Part shown: positions 24,101 to 36,600 of the stretch, in pieces
Position numbering within the stretch: position 1 is the stretch's first letter
Layout: the number at the start of each line of letters is the position of its first letter
NCBI GenBank assembly: GCA_011947345.1
Contig: JAAVTG010000519.1
Location: 124,001-188,000, forward strand
Reading direction: 5' to 3'
Source of the DNA: Phytophthora quininea
Lineage: Eukaryota; Oomycota; Peronosporomycetes; Peronosporales; Peronosporaceae
Length of the DNA: 64,000 nt
Notes under the pieces: model-generated
What the model saw: the letters and a program-made list of their open reading frames with translations, nothing else
Databases searched by the model: none
What the model was told of the DNA's origin: nothing
Made by a program: the position numbers and the translations under genes

Positions 24101-24172
24101 GCAGCAACTGCAACAATAGTGATTTGGTCCAAACTATGTCTCTCCAAATATTATCTTTCTGCGAACAGCACC

Positions 24173-25153
24173 ATGATGGCCGAGGACAAGAAGCCGCAGG
24201 AAGAACTCGAGTTCATCAGCGTCGAGCCGGAGACGCGGACCGATGCGGCCCACGAGAAAAGACGACAAGCCCCAAGTCAGCCAGGAGCCCCAAGGCGGGC
24301 GACAAGGAGGCGCTGTACGCTCGGAAGAAGACGCTGTCTACGGCCATTGCTACGTTGTGACTTTGATTGCTGTGGTATTTACTAGGCTCACGTCCATGCG
24401 GAAGACGGTGACGGGCGCCAAACACCCAGTCGCGGCCTTCTTCCACCTGCTGTTCAAGGTGCAGCGTACTGTGCCCTAGGGACCTCGGACGGACGCCGGA
24501 CTAAGCTCTCTTTGTTGTCACCTGTAGGGGCTGGCGCTTGCCTTGTATCTCTTCGGCAGCATCTTCATCGACAACTTCGTCTTCATCTTCGTGGTCTGCA
24601 TCCTGCTGCTGGCCTTCGACTTCTGGACCGTCAAGGTGCGTGTGTTCATATAAAACAGAATTTGCTGCTTTGGATTCTTATTTTATTTGCTGAATGTGAC
24701 GGGGAGACTTTTAGTGGGGCTGCGCTGGTGGAACCGCATCAACGAGGACGGATCAAGCGAGTGGGTGTTTGAGTCCCACGAAGACATGACGGAGATCGAC
24801 CCACTGGACTCGCGCGTCTTCTGGACGGGGCTCTACGGCGCGCCGGCGCTGTGGGTGATGCTGCTCATCATCGCCGTGCTCAAGTTTAACGTCGAGTGGG
24901 CTCTCATCGTGGTGGTCGCTGTGGCCCTCAGCGGTGCCAACATCATCGGCTACACGAGGTGTAAGAAGGACGCCAAGCAGAAAATGCAGTCGTTGATGTC
25001 CCAGGGCGCGCTGGGCGCCTTCAGCTCGTCCGCGGGCTCTTCGATCATGTCTACGATCGGGGGTTTGCCCTCGGAGGTGGCCTTGGGAATATTGGTGGTG
25101 GTGATGATGGAGCTGCCGCCAAGAAACCCACCCAGGCTGAAGTCGTCGTCTGA
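24173..25153 (+). CDS. TVP23: Golgi membrane protein TVP23 (FAM18)
   Basis: Four-helix Golgi/late-endosome membrane protein of vesicle trafficking. Recognised by KHPVAAFFHLLFK, the helix GLALALYLFGSIFIDNFVFI, LLLAFDFWTVK, then NVTGRLLVGLRWWNRINEDG and VFWTGLYGAPALWVMLL, in the family order. Exons are about 24173-24350, 24385-24458, 24528-24635 and 24693-25153. The last acceptor is odd: the conserved NVTGR exon is preceded by TTGCTG, not AG. The first exon has a frame change near 24260, and a missing G near 25075 hides a better C-terminus (GGGLGNIGGGDDGAAAKKPT, stop at 25153). Starts 72 bp after the PRPP synthetase stop codon on the same strand. Confidence 0.85.
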
Positions 25154-25322
25154 TCAAGACCCCAAGCGATGTATCACGCTCCTACATGTCGAAAGCAAAT
25201 CCAATAGCAGTTCGTATGTGTATTCTCACTAGAGCAGCAAGTTAGATGAAGAAAGGAAAACGGAAGCGTAGAGGCATCGCTACACATACATGCTATCTCC
25301 TGAATCCAAACTGGTAGCTCGA

Positions 25323-27083
25323 CTAGCTGCTGCCTGGGGCCGCGATCAGATCCTTCATCTGCTCGTTCAGCTGCGTGTAGAACTTGTGGTATTCAAAGAT
25401 GTCGCCCTTGCCGCGACGCACCTCCACCAAATGCAGACTATCTGCGAGCATGTAAATCTGAATCACCACGCCCACGGCACCCTTCGGAGTCTGCAGCACC
25501 GCCTTCACCTTTGAGGCATTCTCCACGTTGATATCGCAGTGAAGGCTCTCCAAATGGCCGGTCAGCCGAGTCATGATGCTCGCCGCCGGAATGGTTGACG
25601 TGAACTGCGTCGACCGTTTAACCCGCTTCTCATCGTTGCTCTGGAACATGCGGTTCAAGGCCATGCCGCCGCACATGTTGATCAGGTCGAATGCGTTCAT
25701 CACCTTCAGACCGCCGTCGTTCTTCTCCTTCTTGGTAGAGTTGACTTCATCCTGGTGCTCCAGGATGGCCGCATCCAGATCCGCTTGACTCGGCTTGATC
25801 GTCATGTGGTCCATGGGGCTCGGCACGGGGCAACTGCCGGCTCAACGCCGATCGCACCAGCGGCCGTGACAGCGTGCTCGTCGCCACCGTTCGGGTTGAC
25901 GAACCACTCGTCACACAGAATCTCCTTAATCGAAATACGCGTCTCCGGGTCTGGCACCAGAATGCGGTTCAGCAGCGCTTTGACGCGCGGGGTAAACCAG
26001 CTCGGGTACGAGAACTCGGCCTTCTGGATCTTGCGGAACAGAGCCGACATCGTGGGCTCATCGAACGGCAGGAATCCAGCCAGCAGCACATAGAGGATCA
26101 CACCCATGGACCACACGTCGGCCGCACGTCCATCGTATCCCTTGTCGGCCAGCACTTCCGGCGCCACGTAGTTAGGCGTACCGCACGTCGTGTGCAGCAG
26201 CGAGGCGCGAGAGCTCTCGGGGCCATCCGGGCCACCGCCCTCGTACAGGGCCGAGAGACCAAAGTCCGAGATCTTCAAGTCTCCATTCTCATCCAGCAGC
26301 AAGTTCTCTGCAATGGCAAAGCGCATCATGATACGTAAACAAAGGCGTCAAACTTTATAGGCAAAGGAAGGCGTACCAGGCTTGAGGTCGCGATGGCACA
26401 CGCCGTTCTCATGGCAATACTGCACGCCATCGACGAGCTGGCGGAAGTAGAAGCGTGCCGTCTCTTCGCTGAACCTGTTAAACACATCAGCAGGCATCGT
26501 CACAGCCGTGTTCCTCTCTGTTCCTCCTACGAGCCAAGAATTCATTCGCTCGTGCCTTCCTTCGCTAACGATCTTGTCGAACAGTTCACCGCCTGTGATC
26601 AGCTCCAGCACAATGAAGATCTGCATTTTGCAACGACTCGTCAGTTGTACTCTAAACACCTCCTCTTGTTCCCTTGGACGGATTGACGAACCTTGGTGCG
26701 ACTAGCCAGCACCTCCTTGAGCACCACCACGTGCTTGTGGCGCACCATCTTCATGATGGAGATCTCCTTCTTGATCTGGGCGCCCATGTTCTGCTTCTGG
26801 ATCTTCTCTTTGTCCAGCACCTTGATGGCCACGCGCTCGTCCGTCTCCGTGTTGACGGCATACTTGACTCTGCACAGCACAGCGATGTCCGTCAGTCCCG
26901 GGATCTCCCCTCCACGCGATCCAACCGCAGCAGCAGTCGCTTACTTTCCGAACGTTCCCTCTCCCAGCGTCTTGCCGATCTCGTACTTTCCTGGCAGGTG
27001 CACAGCAAAAGAGTTAACGTCGACATGATCTACACGACTGCCACGCAGCGCCATGGACTCCACGCACCGACTTTCTTGACCAT
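25323..27083 (-). CDS. CIPK-like Ser/Thr protein kinase (SnRK3 type) with NAF domain
   Basis: Starts at 27083 (MVKKVG) with short introns. The kinase core has [22 protein letters not shown], the catalytic loop [15 protein letters not shown] (split by an intron at HRDLKP), [11 protein letters not shown] and a long activation loop to [12 protein letters not shown], then [20 protein letters not shown]. The C-terminal regulatory region has [19 protein letters not shown], a clear NAF/FISL motif that in plant CIPKs binds calcineurin-B-like calcium sensors. It is followed by a KRSTQFTS block and a PPI/KA1-like end ([20 protein letters not shown]). One base is missing near 25828 between kinase and NAF. 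About 475 aa, normal for CIPKs. Likely links calcium signals to ion transport; the partner is unknown. Confidence 0.83.
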
Positions 27084-29022
27084 GGTCCTTCCCTTGGCTT
27101 CCGCGTCCCCTTTGCTCTGGGTTTCGGTTTTGACCTGCACCCGCTTGGATTACGTGCCAATGCTGAAACCAAGTTAAAAATACTATTGCAATATTTACAA
27201 ACAGTTGGGGTCGTATCTATCATATCTAATAAAATTGATGCTCATATCCGTAATATGATTAGGCTTACAGTGTTTGCTCATTTTGAGCGTGGCCGCTCGC
27301 TGGGTTGCCTCAAGACTTTCGTCATTGTGAGCAAGTCATCTCGAGTAGCGAGTGCTCATCACAAGACATAGCACAGCACGCGCTCGCCAACAATGCTGCA
27401 TTCTCCTACCATGACCAGCCGCTCACCCGCTAGATTGAGAAGAAGCAGGACGAGCTGCATCTGCTTCAGCAGCAAATCGCGGACGACAGCGCGGGACCAG
27501 TGACCTCGAGCTGACCACCTTTCAGTTGCAGGTTGTCGCTGTGATCATTGCGGGCACCTTCAGCATCGCTCAGGACCTGCTCACGGGCGACACTACTATA
27601 CTGTCACTCTCTGTGACACCAAGTTCACGAGCGTCCCACCCACTAGAAATACTCTGACTGGGACCCCCAAAGAAATATTGCCGCATACGCCCCAGAAGGT
27701 GCAGCTTCAGTACACCCAAGAAAGAGCTACCCATGCGCCGGCAGGCTGTCATGCGTGAGATGGAACTGTCCTGAACGGTGGTTAAGAAAGCTGGGGAGTC
27801 ACGGCACGGGAAGAAGCCTCATATAGGGGTCAACTTAAAAAAGACTATCGTGTTGTGCGCCGAAGCCGCGCAAATACAAAAGACTTCATGGCCAAAGTAC
27901 ATTTTGCCATGTGAAGGTACTTTCGTTTTCTCGAGCTATTTCGTGATCAGCAAACTTATAACTGCGTCAAAGCGCAGCCTCGAAGTACAGATAATCGCCG
28001 ACTCAATGATATTGCGAGCGTTTATGGGCCTCCCTCTTGCCATTGCCGATGTTCCAGTTCGCACTCATAAGAGTTCAAAGATGTTTCACAGTGACCTTAG
28101 ACTAATCAATGCAATTCAAAGACGGCTCCGATTGCTCAGACTGCGACTGTCAGGCCGGGTGCGTGCAGGTCAGGACGTCCGGACCAACTTCTTCCTGGCG
28201 TGCTGACCTGCACCCCAGCGGCCAAATGCCACAGCAGGCACTCGCCACTTGAGTGCCGAGCACTCATTGGCAACTCTTAAGAAATCAAAGAAAGGGAAAC
28301 ATTTTATATTTTGGTTTAGTATAGACAAAGAAAAAGAAACTTACCCACCATGGAAAAGCCCAAGAAGCGCCTCCATGGCGTGCATGTCGTAGCTAGCAAA
28401 GAGAACATTACAAGCACAGTTCAGTTTCCAATTTGAGTTGTCCCCCGAAAGTCTCCAACCAACCCTTACCTCGCCGCGCCGCCGCCAACCGCATCTCGAC
28501 AGCGATCTTGGTGAGGAATCCGCAGCGACCGAGCTTCGCCGCGACGAAGACCAGACTTAATCAGTCCAAGAACAGTGAAACTAACTGTATGAACACGGAA
28601 GTAAACAGGTATGTTGCATTTTATTTTTTCTGACTTTTTTTTGAAACAGGGTCAGATTATGACGGAGATGAAGATTGGTGGTAGCGAGTCGCGACAGCCG
28701 CATCGTTGAGAAAGCGAAGCCGACGGAGAAGAAACTTGTGTGCTTATTGAGGGAGAATCGTGGTGGCAAGGACAGGGCCTCGCGATCGCAGGCGAAGAAA
28801 AAGAAGGTGAGACGTGTGGGATGAGGTGACAGTAGTGTGCAAATATATTCAAGCGCTGCAAGCTTGGTGCAGCAGCCATGCTGCAGTATTTCGTGCGACG
28901 TTGCGGTCTGAGCACGATTGCGTCCGTTGCTCAGTTCCAATCAGGGCACTGTCGTGCCACGACAGGATAATGTGGACAAGACAAGAAGCAGTTAGATGTC
29001 AGTTAAGCATGACAACAATAGA
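27084..29022. other. gene-poor stretch of about 1.9 kb
   Basis: More AT-rich than its neighbours. It holds one longer open frame (27778-28206, +) and scattered short ones, none with a recognisable motif. Phrases such as IEKKQDELHLLQQQIADD (around 27440, +) hint at a decayed coiled-coil gene, but no start or splice structure supports it. No terminal repeats or transposase signatures seen. Confidence 0.5.
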
Positions 29023-29398
29023 TCAAACAGGTTGCGAGAGTATGGTCGAGGAGCGGGCGCGGCGCGCCCTAAAACACCGAGTCGCCGAGCTCACTCTGCA
29101 ACTTGCAGCCATCCGACCTAGCCCCTCTGTTCCTTGTGAGGCTTTCGTCTTACTAACCTGCTCTCGCGCTGTAGTAGTATCCTCCGCTAATGCACGTCGT
29201 GAGTGACGACAATGGGTCTGGAAGCCCATCCCACATCGTACCACGTATCACCGGCGAGCAGCTTTTGGACCGGTTGGGAGTCTCCTACAGCGAAATGCCG
29301 TCGCTGTTGAGCAGCTTCTCGGAGCTGAACAACAACTGCAGCAAAAGTAAAAGTCGTATTTATAAAATACGACTTTTGTTTATGATGTGATTTGCATC
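29023..29398 (+). CDS. possible small coiled-coil gene with one intron
   Basis: A short helix (MVEERARRALKHRVAELTLQ) is followed by GTGAGG...CTTACTAACCTGC...CTGTAG, a textbook oomycete-like short intron with a branch site (about 29137-29174). Then comes a second segment (MHVVSDDNGSGSPSHIVPRI, ending near LLSSFSELNNN). The two frames do not join cleanly without a one-base correction. The product would be about 110 aa, function unknown. The intron signal is the best evidence that something is transcribed here. Confidence 0.3.
29349..29377. repeat. perfect 13-bp AT-rich palindrome
   Basis: AAAAGTCGTATTT, a 3-base spacer ATA, then AAATACGACTTTT. The arms match perfectly. It lies 35 bp before the CobW start codon. 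Confidence 0.9.
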
Positions 29399-29411
29399 AA
29401 AACTTGAGACG

Positions 29412-30581
29412 ATGGCAGACCTGCCGACGCTCGAGCCGCTGGAAGAAGACGACGCGCCTCCGTCTTTAGTTGTGGAGTCGACGACCCTCCCACTGATCCC
29501 CGTAACCATCCTCTCGGGCTTCCTGGGCGCGGGAAGACGACACTGCTCAAGTTCATCCTCTCGGCGGACCATGGCAAGCGCATCGCTGTGATCGAGAACG
29601 AGTTCGGCGAGGAGATCGGCGTGGAGAGTCTGGTGGCCAAGGACGGCACGGACGGCGAGGTGATGGACGGCTTCTACGAGCTCAGCAACGGCTGCGTGTG
29701 CTGCTCGGTGCGCAGCGACCTGGTGAACACGCTGGAGAAGCTGCTGGAGCGCCACGACCGCTTCGACTACATTTTGGTGGAGACCACGGGCATGGCCGAT
29801 CCGGGCAAGGTGGCCAGCATCTTCTGGGTGGATGACGAGCTGGAGGGAAGGATCTTCCTGGACGGCATCGTCACGCTCGTGGACGCGCCGCGTCTGGAGT
29901 TTCATCTGGGCCACCCGGACACACAGAGAGAAGCAGCGGCGCAGTTGGCCTATGCCGACCGCATCTTGCTGAACAAGGGCGATCTGGTGACGGACAAGAG
30001 TCAGAGGCTGCAGATCGAGCAGCGTGTGGCAAAAGTGAACGGCGTGGCGAGCTTTCGCTGGACCGAAAGGTCTCGCGTGGACCTGAACGATATTTTGAAC
30101 ATCAAAAGCTTCACGACCAGTCGAGCCGAGCAGGTGGAGAAGGAGCTGCACGAGATCTTGCACCACGGAGAGCAGGGCCACGAGAATTGCAATGACGACG
30201 ACCACGACCACGAGACCCATACGCGCGGAATGCAAACCACGTGCGTGAGGATCCGAGACGGTCCGTTGGAACAGGACAAGCTAGAGCGATGGCTGGGGAG
30301 TTGCTGTGGGAGCAAGATGAGGAAGTCGATGCGGACGTTAAGCCAGGCAGCGAGACAACGAAGCGTCAGAAGCTCTTCCGTGTCAAGGGCGTCATCGCGA
30401 TTGCAGGCGAACCGAATAAGTTCATTCTGCAGGCGGTGCACGAGTTGTTCGAGGTGTACGCGTCAGAAGAACTCTGGACCCCGAAGATTCGCTCGTTACT
30501 CAAGTGGTGTTCATCGGGTTACACTTGCATAAGGACGAGCTGGAGGCAGGTCTAAAGGGATGCATCGTAGACAGCGAGTAG
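29412..30581 (+). CDS. CobW/COG0523-family GTPase, putative metal chaperone
   Basis: Starts at 29412 (MADLPTLEPLEEDDAP). One base missing from GGG (29531-29533) splits the P-loop; filled, it reads SGFLGAGKTTLLKFIL. Other marks are ENEFGEEIGVE, the metal-site motif GCVCC, ETTGMADPGKV, LVDAPRLEFHL and the guanine-specificity motif NKGD. Near residue 260 is a His/Asp-rich loop (HHGEQGHENC, DDDHDHETH), a likely metal reservoir. The C-terminal CobW domain resumes after a gap in GGGG (about 30297-30300) and ends after a gap in GG (about 30474) as DPEDSLVTQVVFIG...CIVDSE. About 390 aa. Relatives include the zinc chaperone ZNG1, which supplies methionine aminopeptidase; the metal here is unproven. 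Confidence 0.85.
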
Positions 30582-30655
30582 ATGAGTGTGGGTTAGTTGT
30601 GAACTGTAGACAGTTCATCAATATGCATGCCTGCATTACGATGGCCTTCGGTTAA

Positions 30656-33600
30656 CTAGAGATAGGGAAGCTTGTGGGCGCTTGGCTTATTGCCACTGGT
30701 GTCGGACTTTTCCGTGACAGACATGTTGCTGCTGCGCGTAAGATCAGCAACCATGACAGGCAACGTTTCTTGAAACTGCGCCGACCCTCGGTGAATGTGT
30801 CTCGTGTCGATCACTCCTCGGGTGGCGATGAGACGGAGCAGATTCTCAAACAAACTCGTGCACGCTGGTGGCGTCACGGCGGTCGCTAGACCAAATTCCT
30901 GACCCGGTTTGAAACACGAGACTGTCCACGGCTCTTGGGTCTGCTCTTCGGCAGGGGCCGACGCGAATGCCACCGCCTCCTCAAGCCACTGCTTTCTACG
31001 TGTGTCCAGGATGCGCATCAGCACAACTCCCCAGTCGTTTTCTGGTCGTGTTATTTCTTCGATGGTGGGCGTTGATCGAGAGCGCTTGCATACCTCTCGA
31101 TATGCTTCCACAGCAATACTCAGCGCTGTTTGAAAAATCGGTCGACCAAGAATCACCTGCAGTAGAGCCTCAGAACTCAGAGACAACAAGTCGCAAGCGC
31201 ATACTGTTTTCACAGTAGAGACACCGACAGAATACCCGAGTAAGCCGTGCTCTCCGAAGAAATCCCCTTCTTGTAGTGCTGGTCGGATGGCTGCTGCACC
31301 GAATTCTGTGGCTGATCTGTTGCGGCTGTGACGAGGTGTCCCTTTACAACAAAATACATTTCCTTAGAAACGCTGCCTTCCACCAGCACGCATTCGTCTC
31401 GAGGATAGCCTTCATATTTGAGATGTTGGGCAATGGCACGTGTAAGCGTTTCCAGATCACGGTCGTGCGGGTGTGGAGTCACGAACGGACGGAAAACGGT
31501 TTTGACAAATGCACGCAACGGCAGGCTGGCAATGTGGAGGATAGACTCCGTGTGAATCACTTGCGGAATCTCATCGAAAATTGCCTGATAGTTCACTCCT
31601 CGATGCGAGCTCCAGAGAGACGATAAAAAGCATGCGAGCGAGACCTCAGCTGCCCGGTAATGTGCCAACGGTCAAGGTACAAATCCACTGCAATGTGGTT
31701 TTTCCGGAACTCGACTTCATTGCTTATGTAGGAAACGTACAGGTTTGCCATCTCACTGATCATGAATGCCATCGTCACGAGGCCAACAAAGTCGACAAAC
31801 AACGTGAAGATATAGTCTGTGTAGTCAGGCGGTACAAATACCCTCCCTCTTTGATGAAGGCAGAGAGCGAGAAAAACATTCCGCGCAAGAAGCGGAGCAT
31901 TAGCTGGCCGATGGATGAATCGGCCGAACTGAGGACCAACATACTGGCTGGAGGAGTCCAGTTGTCCCAGCTTTCGCTCTCGTCTCCCGGTTTGGCTGCT
32001 GACAGTGAAAAATAAATACAAGCGCACCAGTGCATGAGCACGAACAGTAAAACCCATAGAGTGCACAAGCGATTCTTCTCGTACGCTACACTTCGGCGAT
32101 TGATTTCCTTCATATAGTGCGGAAAGTTAAGAAGCTTGAGGCACCGATTCAACCACAACAACGGCGAATGGTAAAAGTCGGAGAGAAAGTGATCGATCGG
32201 AATCGCTGCAAGCACATCAATCCACAATCGTTCCTTTTGGTATGAATCTCGATGTTTGTTTTCATACAATTCCAACGACTCAAGGCCGTCCTTTAGGTTC
32301 CAGTTGACCCAGATATCCCACCCGAACAATACCTCACAGATAAGCTCCACAGCACGCTCAGCGATCGGCATCGGTTCTAAGCGCTCCAACGAATCAAATG
32401 CGTTACGGTATGGCACAGCAATTGCCATGCAAATAGTGCTAACTGCGATCACCTTGAGCCACTGCAAGTGAAACGCGCTCTGTGCATCAGTGCATTGCAA
32501 GAGCTTATCGATCCAGAGTTCATTTTTCTTTTATTCCGCATCTGTGTCACCACCATATCAGCCGAAGCAGACCGTTGAGCTTTATAGGAGGAAAAGAACG
32601 AGCCAGCAGTTTTCAAAACAGGAAAGGAAACTGGTCTGGTGGCCGTGTTGTGGCCGAGGGTAGTTCCTGAGGCAACTCGTTCGGAACAACTACCAGTTGT
32701 GCTTTTGATCGATGATCGTTATTTCCACCGCTGACTTGTGTGCTTTCGTTAAGGATGTCCACATGGTTCAGCACACTTTTGGAGACGTTTGCCGCGATAT
32801 CTAGCTGCTCTTCCATGTACAGATTGCGGAGAAGCTGCTGCTCTTGCTGGATGTTGACGATCTTGAGCACTTTCTTCTTCCATTCAGGGTATCGTTCAAA
32901 CACGAGTTCCAGCGACCGTCGGGATAGCTTGTAAAGCACGCAAGACGTTTTTGAGCGGGCGTGGGCACTGCGTGTCTTGCTCGTGAAAAGAGAGACTTCA
33001 CCGAAGTAGCTGCCCGACGTGAGTTCATTCACTTTTTCAGTTGACTTTTAGCCTGCAGCTTTGACGGATCCAAAGGATGAAAGAACGTCCGGAACGAAGA
33101 ACGCGATGGCGAGCCCAACGAGCCAAGTTTTACTTCGTTTGACTGTCGCCGCTGCAGCGTTTCCAGCGGTACCAGCACTTCGACAATGCCCGTGAAAACG
33201 AAAAACATGTCGCTCCCTTCTTCACCAAGACGGAAGACAAACTGATCCTTCACGGTAAGGGCTTGCACAAATTGCGAAACAAGCATACGCGTTACGGATC
33301 CCTCCATTCCCGCTAGAAAACCAACCTTTGCGATCATGGGCTGAAGGTGCACGAGACGAATTTCTGTTAACAGCGACGGTGGCAAACAACGCTCCAATAA
33401 ATATTCCTGCGTGATTGTATGATAGCGTTGGAAAAAGAAGTATGTCTTGAGCTGTTCTTCAATTGCATGCGGAAGGTGGAAATGACCCAACAGCAGCCGC
33501 AGGAACTAATCTTGGCATTAAACTCGCGCGAATTCGCATCCACAAGCTCCACAACGTCCGAGAGATTTCCGACTACGAAAGCATACAGCGTTGCGCCCGA

Positions 33601-36600
33601 TAGAAGCACCATAACAGTGAAAATGCATTGGTCTGCAGTCTTGGGTAACTCTCCTGTGTATGAGCTCGACATTATTCCAAATGACCAAAACAGCAGACCA
33701 GCGTATTGCGTCCCCGTATCTGCCGTCTTCAGGGATGGCGTTGGCATCCATGCATTCGCACCCCAAGTTGACGAGGTAGCAGAAGGAGGCACAAAGTTAA
33801 ACCAAATGGAGCCGTACAGGTGGGAGACGACGAGCGAGACGATGACCAGCTTGAGCAGCCGCAGCTGCAATGTGCGGTTCAAATGCTTGCTCTCCATTTT
33901 GGTGAACGTCGTGGGGTACGAACTAAACGCAGCAGCTTGTTTATGCTGAGGATTTCGATACGTCTCGACCAAGGTAAAATCCAATTCACCGCATATAGCG
34001 GCACTAGAGCGAGTGCGTCACAGTAAAAATGGCACGAATGCAGAAAGCGCTTGCGGATTTGGAAGACATCCATTTCCTTATTGCCATATTCGTAGTAGCC
34101 AAGACGTGAATAAAAGTACAGATCCACCACGAAAAACATTTCAAACACCACGGCAATGACCTCGGCTTTCACAACGTCGTCTTTACTGACACCATTCGTG
34201 GCATCTGAAATCACTTTAAGGTATAACACAATGGTTAAAGCGAAAATCCATAGCTCCCAAGCTGCGAAGCCCCTGTCATCAGGATCAAAGACAAAATCAG
34301 CTACCCCCATGTACTGTAACAGTTTCATCTCAAGTGTCATCTTCTTCGCAGCAGGTAGACTCCCACTGGACGAAAGTTCACGACCGCCGCTATACCTCGA
34401 TGATGAGCGTTCACGCCCACCACCACCATAATCATGCTGTGCTCGAGCAAGCTTGGCACCTTCTAGCCGCCTTTCAAGTGTTCGAATCGCCATGGAAAAC
34501 GTTGGAAATGCTTTGTGCATACCATTCAAATTGTCCCGAGACACGAAAATGAGAATGCACCCACTTGCCGCGGTCACACGCTCTGCATAACTCACTGAAG
34601 TTTCACTTAAATTCAGCGCAGCTGTGCCGATGAATCCGCCTTTTACAAGAGTGCGAGGCATACCACCATTTGCGATGATAATCAACTCGCCCTCCAGCAA
34701 GAAGAAGAGGCCACTAGCATAGTCCCCCTGCCGGTAGATGATCTCACCCTGTCCATAAAGAATAAACCGAATGTTATCGATGAATACTTGTTCCAACGCA
34801 TCCAGCGAGGGCCGCACTCCTGCTAACAATGAAAGCGTTCGTAGCGCTGGTTGGCACATACTTCGCACCACTGACCGCTTGATAGCTTCTGGTAATTCAT
34901 TCAAAAGTTCCCCAGCAATTGCACCACGGTGCGACGACCACCAGAACTCGAGGAATGACTTCACACGTTGGTGAACGCCAGGAGGGGCGGTTCTGGAATT
35001 AATGAATTGCTGCACACGTGATCGAGTCACTAAAAACTCTTTTGCTCAAATGCAGAGGCCGTGAACCGATTCTGGGCGCTATCGATCATAACAGCCATAG
35101 ACAGAAACCCACTCAACATTAACACCAGCGTGATCGAACACTGCAGCACGGACGACGGTTCCACAGCTTTGCCTAACGTAGTAATCATCGTGGCTGCGAA
35201 ATAAAGAGACCGTGCGTACTGGATATTTGCCATAGCATGGACTTCCGTGTCAGCGCAAGACACATTGGTTGTACTGCCGACACAATAAACTACCCCATTA
35301 GCTGGATCGACATATTGTCGCCATTTCAAGTCGCTGGACGGTAGCCACGAGTTCCTTGCGCTACCAAAGCCCTCGATATACGTGATGCCAAAGTATAAGC
35401 AAGCCATCAAGTTCAGCAATAACAAATATACGACGCCAGTCATGACGAGGCGACATGCAGTGTTGAGGCGAAAGCAGCTTTCCCATTCCTTCAAATGCCC
35501 TCTAAGCCGCCAGATGCGTAGCAATCGTGGTAATCGCATCAATGATGGATGGCTTCTCAATGCCAACAAAGTGGTCTGCGGAGTCAGCAGTTCGTACGGA
35601 AGTACACAAAGCAAATCCAGAACAAATGGGCCGCGTAGATAGTGTTTCGCAGTCCGCGTTGGCTCCGTGATTTTCTTGCGGTTAACGATATATGCCAGGT
35701 GAAAATTTAAGTAGATGTCCAAGACTTGCAAGAGATCCAAAATCACATGCATTGCTTTCACCTTGCTGCTACTGCTGCCATATTCGAGCACGGGGAAGGC
35801 TAGCAGCAACGGTACGAGATACCAGTTAGCAACTAAGTGAAGTTGTAGGGCCATAAGCCAGTATTTCCTCCACGATGAATTTAAGTCAATCACACGAGAC
35901 ATGAGTAGCCAAGATATAATCTTCGACACGGCGTCTCCTGTTTGCTGTTGAGACGCTCGTCGCCGCGCCAGATTGTCGTAAAACCCTTGCATAGTATCTG
36001 CACGATTACCGCTTGCGCTTTTCATGCTGTTGGAACGTTGGGGCCACCATTTGGACCCTGCTGAAATTCGACGAGCGTATGCTGACTGGCTACGAACCAA
36101 TTTCCCGTTGGTTTTTTAACAATCACCTTGGGTGGTAGCGTGATCGGTGTGGGTTTGAAATCCATAGCACGCTTTTCGCTCATAGAAATATTCCCTCCAT
36201 CGTATTCGGAGTGTCGTGAACTTGAGAGAACCTTGGTTGATTTACTGCGGCGCAGAGAAACTTTCGCTGCTTTCTTAGCTCGTTCTCGCAGGGATTGTCT
36301 TGGATTTATTACGGGTACGCGTGCTGTTAGCTGATACAGTGTTGTGAGCATAAACTCTTCCCGCAGTTCACGTCCCTCTTTGCTCTCGCTTCTCGCTCGT
36401 TGACCATCTCATCAATGGTTGATGCGATTTGTAAGGCGTAATGCGGATACCCTTCGAGCACGCGCTCTGTGTGAAAACGTGAAAGGCGGTACAGTGTGCA
36501 ATACGAAGTTGTGACGACAGCAGCGGACCTCGGGCGCTTCGAGAACACTGACACTTCGCCGAAAAAACTTCCTTGTCGTAGCTCTCTCACTTTGACACCG

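Noticed and set aside
27778..28206. 142-codon plus frame
   Set aside because: No recognisable domain, no start context or splice signals; may be a relic.
28330..28600. Short basic segments (MEKPKKRLHG and PRKSPTNPYLA) considered as a ribosomal-protein gene
   Set aside because: Does not match any ribosomal protein I know in order or spacing; several stops.
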